Source: Anaerovibrio lipolyticus LB2005
GTDB lineage: Bacteria; Bacillota; Negativicutes; Selenomonadales; Selenomonadaceae
NCBI RefSeq assembly: GCF_000621545.1
Contig: NZ_JHYA01000002.1
Location: 62,001-126,000 of the forward strand
Direction: 5' to 3'
DNA length: 64,000 nt
Under the pieces are notes generated by a model. That model was not told the origin of the DNA. It worked only from the letters and a program-made list of their open reading frames with translations, and searched no databases. The position numbers and the translations under genes are program-made. Position 1 is the stretch's first letter. Every line of letters starts with the position of its first letter. Shown one piece after another: positions 25,814-35,277 of this stretch.

Positions 25814-26557
25814 TTATTGATGGGCCAGATACAACGGTTTTATTTTGGCATCCTCGGCAATGTTTTCTCTAAGGTATCCTGCCCGCACCATGGCATCGAG
25901 AACAATAAATTGGCGTTGCTTGGCCAGCTTAAAGTTTTCATAAGGGGAATAAACAGAAGGTGCGTTGGGAATACCAGCCAGCATGGCGGCCTCAGGCAAC
26001 GCAAGCTGGTCAGGAGTTTTATCGAAATAGCCCTTGCAGGCATCCTTTAACCCGTAAAAGCCCGAGCCAAAGTAAATGGTATTCAGATACATTTCCAGAA
26101 TCTGTTCCTTGGAGTAGTGTAGCTCCATATCAAGGGCCAGCAATAATTCCTCAGCCTTTCGCCCGTAGGTCTGGTCCTGGGAGAGAAACATATTTTTTAC
26201 CAGCTGCTGGGTAATGGTGCTGGCTCCCTCTTTGACTTCGCCATATTGGAGATTTACCAGGGCTGCTCTGCCAATTCCCTCTGGGTCAAAACCATGATGC
26301 GTGTAGAAACGGTTATCCTCTACGGCCACTACTGCCTGAGTCAGGGATTCCGGCATTTCATCAATGGTAACGTAATTGTCACGGTCCAAGGAGTTGTTGA
26401 CCTCCCGCTCAAGAAAAACAATACGATTAATTCGCAGGGCAGTGGCCGGTTCAAAGAAAATGGTGCCACCAGAAAAATAATAGGCCCCACAGAACATAAT
26501 GGCAAGCAGAATTGCCAGCATTATAAGCCGTTTAAGTAATCTAATTAAGAACATCAT
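25814..26557 (-). CDS. mtgA: Monofunctional peptidoglycan glycosyltransferase (GT51)
   Basis: This 247-residue protein polymerises lipid II into glycan strands. A single N-terminal membrane helix (about residues 9-29) anchors a GT51 domain. Its motifs are AVEDNRFYTHHGFDP with the catalytic Glu, EGASTITQQLVKN, RKAEELLLALDMEL and EMYLNTIYFG. No transpeptidase domain follows, so it is the monofunctional form. Start is ATG 26557 or the adjacent ATG 26554. It stands alone on the minus strand, divergent from argC. Confidence 0.93.
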   Translation of the reverse strand: MMFLIRLLKRLIMLAILLAIMFCGAYYFSGGTIFFEPATALRINRIVFLEREVNNSLDRDNYVTIDEMPESLTQAVVAVEDNRFYTHHGFDPEGIGRAALVNLQYGEVKEGASTITQQLVKNMFLSQDQTYGRKAEELLLALDMELHYSKEQILEMYLNTIYFGSGFYGLKDACKGYFDKTPDQLALPEAAMLAGIPNAPSVYSPYENFKLAKQRQFIVLDAMVRAGYLRENIAEDAKIKPLYLAHQ

Positions 26558-26668
26558 GCTATATATTTTCCTTCTTTATGAATCATAATTGGTAACGCAA
26601 TTAATTCTAACACAGTTGTTCGTAATTTTCCATTTCCAAGCTAAAAAGTAATAAATATCATGTATACT

Positions 26669-26720
26669 GATGCATAATTATTAATAAAATCTTGCATTTT
26701 ATGAATAAAAGGTGTATACT
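26669..26720 (+). promoter_or_regulatory. argC promoter with tandem ARG-box candidates
   Basis: TTGCAT (26692-26697), a 17-bp spacer and TATACT (26715-26720) form the promoter. TGCAT-AATT-ATTAA at 26671-26684 matches the ArgR half-sites TGNAT-N4-ATNCA with one mismatch. A second TGCAT at 26693, 22 bp away, begins a degenerate box overlapping the -35. ArgR typically binds two boxes about 21 bp apart, so arginine repression is likely. Confidence 0.65.
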
Positions 26721-26747
26721 CTACTCATTGACAAGGAGGAATTGACC

Positions 26748-27785
26748 ATGAAGAAGGTAAGCGTTATTGGTGCAACTGGCTATGCTGGTGCCGAATTGTT
26801 GAGAATATTACATAATCACCCTGAGGCTCATGTGGTGCATATTACCTCTGAAAGCCATGCAGGTGAGAATATTTCTGATATATACCCTCATTTGCGAGGA
26901 ATTTATGATAAACAGCTCATCAGTATGAGTGAGATGGAACAAATCGGTAATGACAGTGATTTCGTTTTCATAGGCTTGCCTCATGGTCATGCCATGAAAG
27001 TGGGAAAGGCGTTGGAGGATAAGCCAACCCGTATTATTGATTTGGGTGCGGATTACCGCTTTGATGATACTGATGTATATGAGGCCTGGTACAAGGTGGA
27101 GCATATCCACAAGGATGCCCCTAGAGTATATGGCTTGGCAGAGCTTTACAGAGATCAGATAAAGGATGCCAAGATAATAGGCAATGCAGGCTGTTATACC
27201 ACTGCCAGCATTTTGGCTCTGGCACCATTGGCCAAGGCCAATCTTATCGATATGGATACTATTGTGATTGATGCCAAGTCAGGAGTTTCCGGAGCAGGCA
27301 GGGGAGCAAAGCTGCCAAATCATTTCCCGGAGCTATATGATAGCTTCAAAGCCTATGGCGTAGCTAACCACCGTCATACACCGGAAATTGAGCAGGCGCT
27401 GACAGAATTGTCCGGGAAAAATACGGTACTTAATTTCACACCTCACTTGGTGCCAATGTCCAGGGGAATTTTGAGCACATGCTATGCAAAGCTCTTGGAC
27501 GGAGTGAAGCCGGAGCAGGTTGACAAGGCCTATGAGGAAATGTATGGTAAGGAGTTCTTTGTCAGACTTCTTGGCAGAAATGGTTATCCAGCTACCAAGA
27601 ATGTGCGAGGCTCAAATTACTGTGAGCTGGGTTGGCACATTGACCCGAGAACCAACAGGGTAATTGTTCTATCAGCCATTGATAATTTGGTGAAGGGGGC
27701 GGCTGGTCAGGCCGTTCAAAATTTCAACATTGCCTGTGGCTTTGACGAAAAGCTGGGGCTGGATGTTGTGCCAATGTACCCTTAA
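26748..27785 (+). CDS. argC: N-acetyl-gamma-glutamyl-phosphate reductase ArgC
   Basis: ArgC reduces N-acetylglutamyl phosphate with NADPH in arginine synthesis. The start is ATG 26748 after AAGGAGG; a longer frame from 26712 would include the promoter. The 345-residue protein has GATGYAGAELLRIL (residues 8-21), the catalytic Cys C149 in IGNAGCYTTAS and a His in FTPHLVPMSRG. It heads argC-argJ-argB-argD. Confidence 0.97.
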   Translation: MKKVSVIGATGYAGAELLRILHNHPEAHVVHITSESHAGENISDIYPHLRGIYDKQLISMSEMEQIGNDSDFVFIGLPHGHAMKVGKALEDKPTRIIDLGADYRFDDTDVYEAWYKVEHIHKDAPRVYGLAELYRDQIKDAKIIGNAGCYTTASILALAPLAKANLIDMDTIVIDAKSGVSGAGRGAKLPNHFPELYDSFKAYGVANHRHTPEIEQALTELSGKNTVLNFTPHLVPMSRGILSTCYAKLLDGVKPEQVDKAYEEMYGKEFFVRLLGRNGYPATKNVRGSNYCELGWHIDPRTNRVIVLSAIDNLVKGAAGQAVQNFNIACGFDEKLGLDVVPMYP

Positions 27786-27852
27786 TTAATATAGAAATTA
27801 TTACCTTCCCCATCTTGGTGAAGGCATTACAGTTATATAGGAGGAATAAAAA

Positions 27853-29064
27853 ATGTTTTCTGAGAAAAATGCAAAGGCCGGCGTAACCTTCCCTAAGGGA
27901 TTTAAGGCTGCTGGTGTCAAGGCTGGTATAAAAAAGAGCGGCAATTTGGATTTAGCATTGATATATACTGAAAAGGAAGCAGCTGTTGCTGGTGTATTTA
28001 CCAAGAATGCCGTGGCTGCGGCTCCGGTTATTGTGGATAAGGAACATCTTAAGAACGGCAAGGCTCATGCTATTGTGGCAAATGCCGGCTGTGCCAATGC
28101 CTGCACCGGCGAAGTGGGGCTGAAGAATGCCCAGGAAATGGCCAAGCTGGCAGCTGCTGAGCTGGGATGTGATCCTTATGATGTATTTGTTGGTTCCACT
28201 GGCATTATTGGTGTTAATCTGCCTATGGACAAGATGGCAGCTGGTATTAAGGCGGCTGCAGCTGAGCTTTCTGAGGATGGCAGTGTGAATGCCGGAAACG
28301 CCATTATTACTACAGATACTTATTCCAAGGCATGCTCCTTCTCCGTACAGATCGGAGGCAAGGAGGTTCGCTTTGGTGCTATTGCCAAGGGCTCTGGCAT
28401 GATTCAGCCAAATATGGCTACCATGCTTTGCTATATTTCCACTGATGCCAACATAGCTGCACCTCTCCTGCAAAAGACCTTGTCTGACATTGTGGAGGTT
28501 TCCTTCAATATGATTTCCGTGGACGGTGATATGAGTACAAATGATACCGTGCTGGTTCTGGCAAATGGTGAGGCCGGCAATGCGGAAATCAAGGAAGGGA
28601 CTGAGGACTATAAAGTGTTCTATGATTCCCTAAAGACCATCTGCCAGGAGCTGTCCAAGCGTATTGCTGCTGATGGCGAAGGGGCTACCAAGTTCCTTAC
28701 CATTAATGTACATGGCACCAAGACCTTTGAGGATGCCAAGACTGTGGCCATGAGCATTGCCAAGTCTCCATTGGTTAAAACTGCTTTCTTTGGCGAAGAC
28801 CCTAACTGGGGCCGGGTAATCTGTGCTGTGGGCTATGCCGGGGTTCCAATGGTGCCTGAAAAGACTGTAATTAAATTTGGTGATATTACTGTTTACGCCA
28901 ATGGCTTGGGAGCAGAATTTGATATGGATGAGCTTTCCAAGGTAATGGCAGAGCATGATATTGAAATCAATGTGGAAATGGGCATGGGAGATGCCACTGC
29001 CACAGTGTGGAGCTGTGATTTCTCCTATGAGTATGTAAAGATTAACGGTGAGTATCACACCTGA
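27853..29064 (+). CDS. argJ: Bifunctional glutamate N-acetyltransferase/ornithine acetyltransferase ArgJ
   Basis: ArgJ recycles the acetyl group from N-acetylornithine to glutamate. The 403-residue precursor self-cleaves before Thr190 in PNMATMLCY; the new N-terminal Thr is the nucleophile. GSTGIIGVNLPM forms the oxyanion region. Presence of ArgJ explains why no argA or argE is needed here. AGGAGG precedes the ATG, and argB starts 14 bp after its stop. Confidence 0.97.
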   Translation: MFSEKNAKAGVTFPKGFKAAGVKAGIKKSGNLDLALIYTEKEAAVAGVFTKNAVAAAPVIVDKEHLKNGKAHAIVANAGCANACTGEVGLKNAQEMAKLAAAELGCDPYDVFVGSTGIIGVNLPMDKMAAGIKAAAAELSEDGSVNAGNAIITTDTYSKACSFSVQIGGKEVRFGAIAKGSGMIQPNMATMLCYISTDANIAAPLLQKTLSDIVEVSFNMISVDGDMSTNDTVLVLANGEAGNAEIKEGTEDYKVFYDSLKTICQELSKRIAADGEGATKFLTINVHGTKTFEDAKTVAMSIAKSPLVKTAFFGEDPNWGRVICAVGYAGVPMVPEKTVIKFGDITVYANGLGAEFDMDELSKVMAEHDIEINVEMGMGDATATVWSCDFSYEYVKINGEYHT

Positions 29065-29077
29065 TGAGGTGATTTAC

Positions 29078-29974
29078 ATGGCTATAATGGAGCATGCAGA
29101 AAAAAAGGCAGGCACCCTTATTGAGGCCTTGCCATACATTCAAGAATTTTACGGCAAAACCATCGTTATAAAATACGGTGGCAATGCTATGATAAACGAA
29201 GAGCTAAAGCAGAAGGTTATGGAGGATGTGAGCCTGCTGAAATATGTGGGGATGCGGCCGGTAATCGTACATGGCGGTGGCCCGGACATCACCCAATTTT
29301 TAAAGAAGGTGGGTAAACAGTCTGCCTTTGTCAGTGGTCTTAGAGTAACGGATGAGGAAACAGTGGAAATAGCGGAGATGGTCCTTGATGGCAAGGTAAA
29401 CTCCGATATTGTAAATATGCTTAATTGCCGCGGTGTAAAGGCAGTAGGCCTTAGCGGTAAGGATGCGGGACTGATTAAAGCCTCCAAGAAGCTGGCCACT
29501 GTATATGATGAAGCAGGAAAGCAGGCCAATGTGGATATCGGCTATGTAGGCCAGGTGGCCGCCATTGACACGTCCATTTTGGATACCCTGTTGGATAACG
29601 GCTACATTCCAGTTATCGCCCCTATCGGTGTAGGCGATGACGGCGAAAGCTACAATATCAATGCTGATTATGTGGCAGCGGAAATAGCTGGCGCCCTAAA
29701 GGCAGAAAAACTGCTGTTGCTTACAGATACTGAAGGAGTTTATAAGGATTTTGAGGACAAGGATACCTTTATCTCTACTCTTACAGTGGCGGAGGCCAAG
29801 GACTATATTAAAGCTGGAATAATTTCCGGGGGCATGATTCCAAAAATCGAAGCCTGTCTTAAATCCATTGAAAGTGGTACCAACAAGGTCCACATTATAG
29901 ATGGTCGTCAGCCTCACTCCATCATATTGGAGCTGCTGACCTCCAGTGGTATTGGTACTCAGGTTATTAAATGA
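29078..29974 (+). CDS. argB: Acetylglutamate kinase ArgB
   Basis: ArgB phosphorylates N-acetylglutamate, usually the feedback-controlled step in the cyclic pathway. I start at ATG 29078, five bases after GAGGTGA; GTG 29048 would overlap argJ. The 298-residue protein shows IKYGGNAM, VHGGGPDI and a C-terminal GGMIPKIEACL segment. An N-terminal helix of about 20 residues precedes the kinase fold, as in arginine-sensitive hexameric enzymes, so feedback inhibition is plausible. Confidence 0.96.
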   Translation: MAIMEHAEKKAGTLIEALPYIQEFYGKTIVIKYGGNAMINEELKQKVMEDVSLLKYVGMRPVIVHGGGPDITQFLKKVGKQSAFVSGLRVTDEETVEIAEMVLDGKVNSDIVNMLNCRGVKAVGLSGKDAGLIKASKKLATVYDEAGKQANVDIGYVGQVAAIDTSILDTLLDNGYIPVIAPIGVGDDGESYNINADYVAAEIAGALKAEKLLLLTDTEGVYKDFEDKDTFISTLTVAEAKDYIKAGIISGGMIPKIEACLKSIESGTNKVHIIDGRQPHSIILELLTSSGIGTQVIK

Positions 29975-29998
29975 TTGACAATGAAAGGGTGTACATAT

Positions 29999-31192
29999 AT
30001 GACTGATGAACAGATTTATGAAAAGGACGCCAGAGACTATCTTCCGGTCTTTGCCCGATACAAAATCGTATTGGACCATGGCGACGGGGTCTATGTTTAT
30101 GACACCCATGGGAAGAAATACATCGATTTTCTGGGAGGCATTGCTGTAAATGTCTTGGGGCACAATCATCCTCAGCTGGTAAAGGCAGTGGCTGAACAGG
30201 CAGGGAAAATGATTCACTGTTCCAATCTCTATTACACACAAGTACAGGCTGATGCGGCGGAAAAGCTCACCAAATTAAGCGGACTTAATAAGGTGTTCTT
30301 TGGAAATTCCGGAGCGGAGGCCAATGAGGGAGCCATTAAATTGGCCCGTAAGTATGCGCATAGCATTGATGCAGATAAATCCCAGATTATCACAGCTGTT
30401 CACAGCTTCCATGGCCGCACCATTGCCACTTTGACGGCAACTGGTCAGCCAAAGTATCAGGAGGGCTTCGGCCCACTTCCTGAGGGCTTTGATTATGTGC
30501 CATATAACGATATAGAAGCCCTTGAAAAGATAATGAGTGATAAAACCGCAGCAGTTATGCTGGAGCCTATCCAAGGCGAAGGCGGCGTGCATGTTCCAGA
30601 TGGTGCTTATTTAACCAAGGTCCGTGAGCTTTGCAATAAGCACAACGCCCTGCTGATATTTGATGAAATCCAGACAGGTATCGGTCGCAGCGGTAAATTC
30701 TTCACTTATGATAAATTTGGCGTTAAGCCGGATATTGTAACCTTGGCCAAGGGATTGGCCGGCGGGGTACCAATTGGTGCCTTTATTGCCTCTGATAAGG
30801 TGGCAGCCGTATTCCATGCAGGAGATCACGGTTCCACCTTCGGTGGCAATCCTCTAGCTTGTGCTGCAGCCAATGTGGTGCTTGATTTGGTAGGGGATGA
30901 TAAGTTCCTCGATAACGTAGAGGCTATGGGTGATTATATGAAATCCCGTCTGGAGAAAATCCAGAACAAATTCCCAGACCTTGTAAAAGAGGTGCGGGGC
31001 ATGGGGCTTATTTTGGGCATGGAGCTTACCAAGCCAGGAAGGGATATTGTAAACTCCTGTCTGGAAAAGGGTGCTATCATTAACTGCACCGCTGGTAATG
31101 TGTTGAGATTTGTACCACCTCTGATTGTTACCAAGGAACACATTGATGAGGTGTGCGATATATTAGAAAGCGTATTACCTGATTTTGCATAA
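29999..31192 (+). CDS. argD: Acetylornithine aminotransferase ArgD
   Basis: ArgD is a class-III PLP aminotransferase that makes N-acetylornithine. Start ATG 29999 (MTDEQIYEKDARDY) follows AAAGGGTG; TTG 29975 is upstream of that site. The 397-residue chain has FFGNSGAEANEGAIKLAR, LIFDEIQTGIGRSG and the PLP-Lys in TLAKGLAGGVPIGA. It ends the argCJBD block; a 183-bp palindromic element follows before argF. Confidence 0.96.
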   Translation: MTDEQIYEKDARDYLPVFARYKIVLDHGDGVYVYDTHGKKYIDFLGGIAVNVLGHNHPQLVKAVAEQAGKMIHCSNLYYTQVQADAAEKLTKLSGLNKVFFGNSGAEANEGAIKLARKYAHSIDADKSQIITAVHSFHGRTIATLTATGQPKYQEGFGPLPEGFDYVPYNDIEALEKIMSDKTAAVMLEPIQGEGGVHVPDGAYLTKVRELCNKHNALLIFDEIQTGIGRSGKFFTYDKFGVKPDIVTLAKGLAGGVPIGAFIASDKVAAVFHAGDHGSTFGGNPLACAAANVVLDLVGDDKFLDNVEAMGDYMKSRLEKIQNKFPDLVKEVRGMGLILGMELTKPGRDIVNSCLEKGAIINCTAGNVLRFVPPLIVTKEHIDEVCDILESVLPDFA

Positions 31193-31197
31193 TATAC

Positions 31198-31380
31198 GAC
31201 GGTGAATGTTACCTTTCACGACGACTTCGTCACTAAAACCATTTTTTTCGTTATTTAAATAGCAGAAAAAATCATAACTCGCTTCGCTCAAACAAATGAT
31301 TTTTTCAGCTAATGCAGGTATGAAAAAAATAGTTTCTTAACGCTCCTCAGTCTAAGTGTTCAAGGTAATCATTCGCCGTC
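31198..31380. repeat. 183-bp nested palindromic intergenic element
   Basis: Outer arms 31198-31215 (GACGGTGAATGTTACCTT) and 31362-31380 are inverted copies with one wobble and one inserted base. A middle pair shares ATTTTTTTC-type blocks. The inner arms GAAAAAATCAT (31265-31275) and ATGATTTTTTC (31296-31306) are perfect and enclose CTCGCTTCGCTC. No open frame is present. It looks like a folded non-autonomous repeat or MITE-like unit. It may also stop or process transcripts between argD and argF. Confidence 0.6.
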
Positions 31381-31420
31381 CTATTCCACATAATCAGATG
31401 AAAATATCCGAAAATTGTAG

Positions 31421-31460
31421 TATAATATATACCGTTGGTGTACAAAAGTATTTCAACGGT
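31421..31460 (+). promoter_or_regulatory. argF -10 box and leader hairpin
   Basis: TATAAT at 31421-31426 could be the -10 of argF, with a poor -35. Directly downstream ACCGTTG (31431-31437) pairs with CAACGGT (31454-31460), ending two bases before the GGGAGG ribosome-binding site. The hairpin would lie at the mRNA 5' end. Confidence 0.4.
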
Positions 31461-31475
31461 TGGGAGGTTAGATAG

Positions 31476-32408
31476 ATGTTAAAAGGCAAGGATTTACTCT
31501 CAATCCATGATTTGTCCGTGGATGAGGTAAATGAAATATTGGCTTTGGGCCATGAGCTGAAGGCCAAACAGAAGGCGGGTATTGAACACCACCTGTTGAA
31601 GGGCAAGACCTTGGGTATGATTTTTGAGAAGTCTTCGACCCGTACCCGTTTGTCCTTTGAGACTGGTATGTATCAGCTGGGCGGTCAGGCCCTGTTCCTG
31701 TCCAACCGTGATTTGCAGCTTGGGCGGGGAGAGCCTATTAAGGATACCGCAAGGGTTATGTCCCGTTATCTGGACGGTATTATGATTCGTACCTACGGCC
31801 ATGACAGGGTAGAGGAATTCGCTCAATGGTCGGATGTACCGGTTATTAACGCCTTGACTGATCTCTTACATCCATGCCAGGTTCTTACTGACCTTCTCAC
31901 CATTCAGGAGCACAAGGGCAAAAACCTTAAGGGGCTGAAAATGGCCTATGTTGGTGATGGCAATAACATGACTAATTCATATATGTATGGTTGCGCTAAG
32001 GCGGGAATGGAATTTGTGGCGGCTACACCAAAGGGCTTCGAGCCAGATGAGCAGGTGATGAAAAACGCCATTGAGGATGCCAAGGAAACTGGCGCATCCA
32101 TTAAGCTGGTAACAGATCCATTTGAGGCTGCCAAGGGGGCAGACATTGTGGTTACCGACACCTGGGCCAGCATGGGGCAAGAGGCAGAGCACGATGAGCG
32201 CAAGAAAATCTTCAAGGATTATCAGGTCAATGCCGAGCTCCTTAAAGAAGCAGACAAGCGTGTTATCGTAATGCACTGCTTACCAGCGTATCGGGGAGAG
32301 GAAATCACCGATGAAATTATGGAGGCCTATGCCGACGTAATATTTGATGAGGCAGAAAACAGACTTCACACCCAGAAGGCCATTATGGCACTTCTTATGG
32401 GTGACTGA
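31476..32408 (+). CDS. argF: Ornithine carbamoyltransferase ArgF
   Basis: ArgF makes citrulline from ornithine and carbamoyl phosphate. The 310-residue protein has the carbamoyl-phosphate motif SSTRTR (53-58), [11 protein letters not shown] and the ornithine-site [10 protein letters not shown] near the C-terminus. Anabolic identity follows from the arginine-synthesis neighbours; no arcA or arcC is present. Carbamoyl-phosphate synthetase genes are not in the window. Confidence 0.97.
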   Translation: MLKGKDLLSIHDLSVDEVNEILALGHELKAKQKAGIEHHLLKGKTLGMIFEKSSTRTRLSFETGMYQLGGQALFLSNRDLQLGRGEPIKDTARVMSRYLDGIMIRTYGHDRVEEFAQWSDVPVINALTDLLHPCQVLTDLLTIQEHKGKNLKGLKMAYVGDGNNMTNSYMYGCAKAGMEFVAATPKGFEPDEQVMKNAIEDAKETGASIKLVTDPFEAAKGADIVVTDTWASMGQEAEHDERKKIFKDYQVNAELLKEADKRVIVMHCLPAYRGEEITDEIMEAYADVIFDEAENRLHTQKAIMALLMGD

Positions 32409-32485
32409 TTAAGTATTGTATTATTGTAATTTTAGACAGGAAACATTTTCTGTCGAATGAAAAAATAAAAAAGGAGATAATGATT

Positions 32486-33697
32486 ATGGCAGAGTTTAAG
32501 AAGGTTGTATTGGCATATTCCGGTGGCTTGGATACCTCAGTAATTATTCCGTGGTTGAAGGAAAACTATGGCGGCTGCGAGGTTATCGCATGCTGCGCTG
32601 ATATCGGACAGGGGGACGATATGCAGGCCATTCACGACAAGGCACTGCGTTCTGGTGCTTCCAAGTGCTACATCGCTGATCTCACTGAGGAATTCCTTAC
32701 TGATTATGTATGGCCTACCCTTAAGGCTGGTGCCGTATATGAGGGAAAATATCTCCTTGGTACCTCCTTTGCCCGTCCTTTGATTGCCAAGAAGCTGGTG
32801 GAGATTGCCAAGCAGGAAGGTGCTGACGCCATTGCACACGGTGCTACTGGTAAGGGTAATGACCAGGTTCGTTTTGAGCTGACTGTAAAGGCATTGGCTC
32901 CTAATATGGCTATTATTGCTCCATGGCGTGAGTGGGAGCTTCTTTCCCGTACCCAGGAGATTGAGTATGCCAAGGCTCATAATATTGATATTCCAACTGA
33001 CAACAAGAAGTATTCCATGGATAAGAATATTTGGCATCTTTCCCACGAGGGCTCTGATTTGGAGGACCCTTGGAATGCTCCAAATAATGAGATGTTCCTG
33101 GTTTCCAAGGCTCCAGAGGATGCTCCGGATAAGCCTGAGGAGCTTACTGTTTGCTTCGAAAAGGGTGTGCCAGTAGCTGTAAATGGCGAGCGCATGGGAG
33201 CTGTGGAGCTCTTAAATAAGCTCAATGAAATCGGTGCCCGCAACGGCGTAGGTATCGTGGATATTTGTGAGAATCGTCTCGTTGGCATGAAGTCCCGTGG
33301 CGTTTATGAGAACCCAGGCGGAGCAATTCTCTACTATGCCCATCGTGAACTGGAGTATTTGTGCCTTGATCGCGCTACCTATCACTTCAAGGAGGGCGTG
33401 GCTATCCGCTTTGGTGAGCTGGTATATGATGGTATGTGGTTCTGTCAGCTTCGCGAGGCACTGTCTGCATTCGTAGACAGCACCCAGGAGAGTGTTACTG
33501 GTACCGTTAAGCTCAAGCTCTATAAGGGTAATATTATGAGTGCTGGCGCCAAGTCTCCATATTCTCTCTATAATCAGGAATTTGTAACCTTCGAGGAAGA
33601 TCATGTATATAATCAGGCAGATGCTGAGGGCTTCATCAACCTCTTCGGTCTTCCATTAAAGGTTCGTGCACTTATGCAGGAAAAGGCAGGTAAATAA
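32486..33697 (+). CDS. argG: Argininosuccinate synthase ArgG
   Basis: ArgG joins citrulline and aspartate with ATP. I start at ATG 32486 ([16 protein letters not shown]), nine bases after GGAG; ATG 32480 is only three bases away from it. The 403-residue protein has the N-type ATP pyrophosphatase loop AYSGGLDTS (about 10-18), [16 protein letters not shown] and the conserved [12 protein letters not shown]. The argH start lies two bases after its stop region, indicating coupling. Confidence 0.97.
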   Translation: MAEFKKVVLAYSGGLDTSVIIPWLKENYGGCEVIACCADIGQGDDMQAIHDKALRSGASKCYIADLTEEFLTDYVWPTLKAGAVYEGKYLLGTSFARPLIAKKLVEIAKQEGADAIAHGATGKGNDQVRFELTVKALAPNMAIIAPWREWELLSRTQEIEYAKAHNIDIPTDNKKYSMDKNIWHLSHEGSDLEDPWNAPNNEMFLVSKAPEDAPDKPEELTVCFEKGVPVAVNGERMGAVELLNKLNEIGARNGVGIVDICENRLVGMKSRGVYENPGGAILYYAHRELEYLCLDRATYHFKEGVAIRFGELVYDGMWFCQLREALSAFVDSTQESVTGTVKLKLYKGNIMSAGAKSPYSLYNQEFVTFEEDHVYNQADAEGFINLFGLPLKVRALMQEKAGK

Positions 33698-33698
33698 T

Positions 33699-35126
33699 AT
33701 GGCTGAACAGCTCTGGGGCGGACGTTTTTCCAAGTCCACTGACGAGATGATAAATGATTTTCAGGCTTCAATTGATTTTGATAAGCGGATGTATGCCGAG
33801 GATATTGCTGGCTCTATTGCCCATGCCACCATGCTGGCCAAGGTTGGTATTATTTCCGAGGTGGATCGGGATGCCATTATCGCTGGGTTGAAGGACATAT
33901 ATAAGAAAATAGAGGAAGGCAACTTCTCCTTTGAGGTGGCTTTAGAAGATATTCATATGAATATTGAAAAGCGCCTTACTGATGCCATTGGTGATGCTGG
34001 TGGCAGACTTCATACCGCCCGCAGCCGCAACGATCAGGTGGCTTTGGATACCCACATGTTCATTCGTCGCCAGGTGGTGGAGGTACAGAAGCTGATTTTG
34101 GATATGCAGAAGGCTCTGGTGGAGACGGCAGAAAAATACAGTGATGTTATTATGCCGGGTTATACCCATCTCCAGCGGGCTCAGCCAGTTCTGTTCTCAC
34201 ATCATATGATGGCTTATTTCTCCATGCTGAAAAGGGATTTTGATCGCTTTGTAGGAGTATATGAGCGCTGTGATATTATGCCACTGGGCGCCGGAGCTTT
34301 GGCTGGTACCACCTTCCCTATTGACAGGAAATATGTAGCAGAACAGTTAAATTTTGAGAATATCTATTCCAATAGCCTGGATGCGGTTTCTGACCGTGAC
34401 TATATTATGGAATTTTTATCAGCTGCTTCAATTTTGATGGTTCATCTGTCAAGACTCAGCGAGGAAACAATCCTTTGGTGCTCCAGAGAGTTCTTCTTTA
34501 TAGAGCTGGATGATGCCCATTGTACTGGTTCATCCATGATGCCACAGAAAAAGAATCCTGATGTATCTGAGCTGGTACGTGGCAAGACTGGCCGTGTGGT
34601 TGGTCATCTTATGGCTATGCTCAGCACTGTAAAAGGGCTGCCTTTGGCATATAATAAGGACCTTCAGGAGGACAAAGAGGGTATCTTCGATACCATTGAT
34701 ACCATTAAATTTAGTCTGGCAGTGTATGCCAGAATTTTGCGGGGTATGAAGGTTCGCCCAGAGGTTATGCGCAGGGCTGTTGCAGAGGATTTCTCCAATG
34801 CTACGGATTTGGCGGATTATCTGGTAAAGAAGGGCATGCCTTTCAGACAGGCTCATGCTGTTTCTGGCAAGGCAGTTCATTACTGCATTGAGCAGGGTAA
34901 GTGGCTGGCTGATATGTCCATGAATGAGTTTAAGGAGCTTTCAGAGCTGTTTGAGGATGACATTTACGATGCCATCAGCCCGGAGACCTGCGTAAAGAAC
35001 CGCAACTCCTATGGTGGTACCTCATATAATCAGGTGGAGATGCAGCTAAATTTGGCCCATGGCATCATGAATATGGAAAGTGCCGTGGTAGAGGACAGGA
35101 CAACTAAGCAGATTGTAGTTAAGTAG
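33699..35126 (+). CDS. argH: Argininosuccinate lyase ArgH
   Basis: ArgH splits argininosuccinate into arginine and fumarate. The start is ATG 33699, one base after argG ends; the longer frame from 33666 lies inside argG. The 475-residue chain has WGGRFSKSTDEM, HTARSRNDQVALD, the TxxQ-containing YTHLQRAQPV and the signature GSSMMPQKKNPD. A terminator follows, ending the arginine gene block. Confidence 0.97.
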   Translation: MAEQLWGGRFSKSTDEMINDFQASIDFDKRMYAEDIAGSIAHATMLAKVGIISEVDRDAIIAGLKDIYKKIEEGNFSFEVALEDIHMNIEKRLTDAIGDAGGRLHTARSRNDQVALDTHMFIRRQVVEVQKLILDMQKALVETAEKYSDVIMPGYTHLQRAQPVLFSHHMMAYFSMLKRDFDRFVGVYERCDIMPLGAGALAGTTFPIDRKYVAEQLNFENIYSNSLDAVSDRDYIMEFLSAASILMVHLSRLSEETILWCSREFFFIELDDAHCTGSSMMPQKKNPDVSELVRGKTGRVVGHLMAMLSTVKGLPLAYNKDLQEDKEGIFDTIDTIKFSLAVYARILRGMKVRPEVMRRAVAEDFSNATDLADYLVKKGMPFRQAHAVSGKAVHYCIEQGKWLADMSMNEFKELSELFEDDIYDAISPETCVKNRNSYGGTSYNQVEMQLNLAHGIMNMESAVVEDRTTKQIVVK

Positions 35127-35144
35127 TAAATAGTTCAAACATTT

Positions 35145-35189
35145 AAACCCGTCGGTATTGTGATCAATGCTGCCGGGTTTATTTTTTTA
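35145..35189 (+). terminator. Intrinsic terminator after argH
   Basis: AAACCCG (35145-35151) pairs with CGGGTTT (35174-35180), with an inner imperfect GGTATTG/CAATGCTGCC extension, and is followed by ATTTTTTT. Confidence 0.85.
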
Positions 35190-35191
35190 CT

Positions 35192-35205
35192 AGAAAGCGC
35201 TAATT
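35192..35205 (+). promoter_or_regulatory. cre-like site upstream of the GH13 gene
   Basis: AGAAAGCGCTAATT matches the CcpA consensus TGWNANCGNTNWCA at all positions but the first and the last two. It lies between the argH terminator and the glucosidase gene. No ccpA gene is visible, so function is uncertain. Confidence 0.3.
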
Positions 35206-35277
35206 GGAAGATTTTTCTTTTAAAGAAGAAAAAATTGAACAATGGCATTATAATATAGACGATGGTATATTGCGTAT

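Noticed and set aside
31193-31475. Insertion sequence remnant between argD and argF
   Set aside because: No transposase fragment in any frame and no clear target duplication at the arm ends; kept only as a palindromic repeat.
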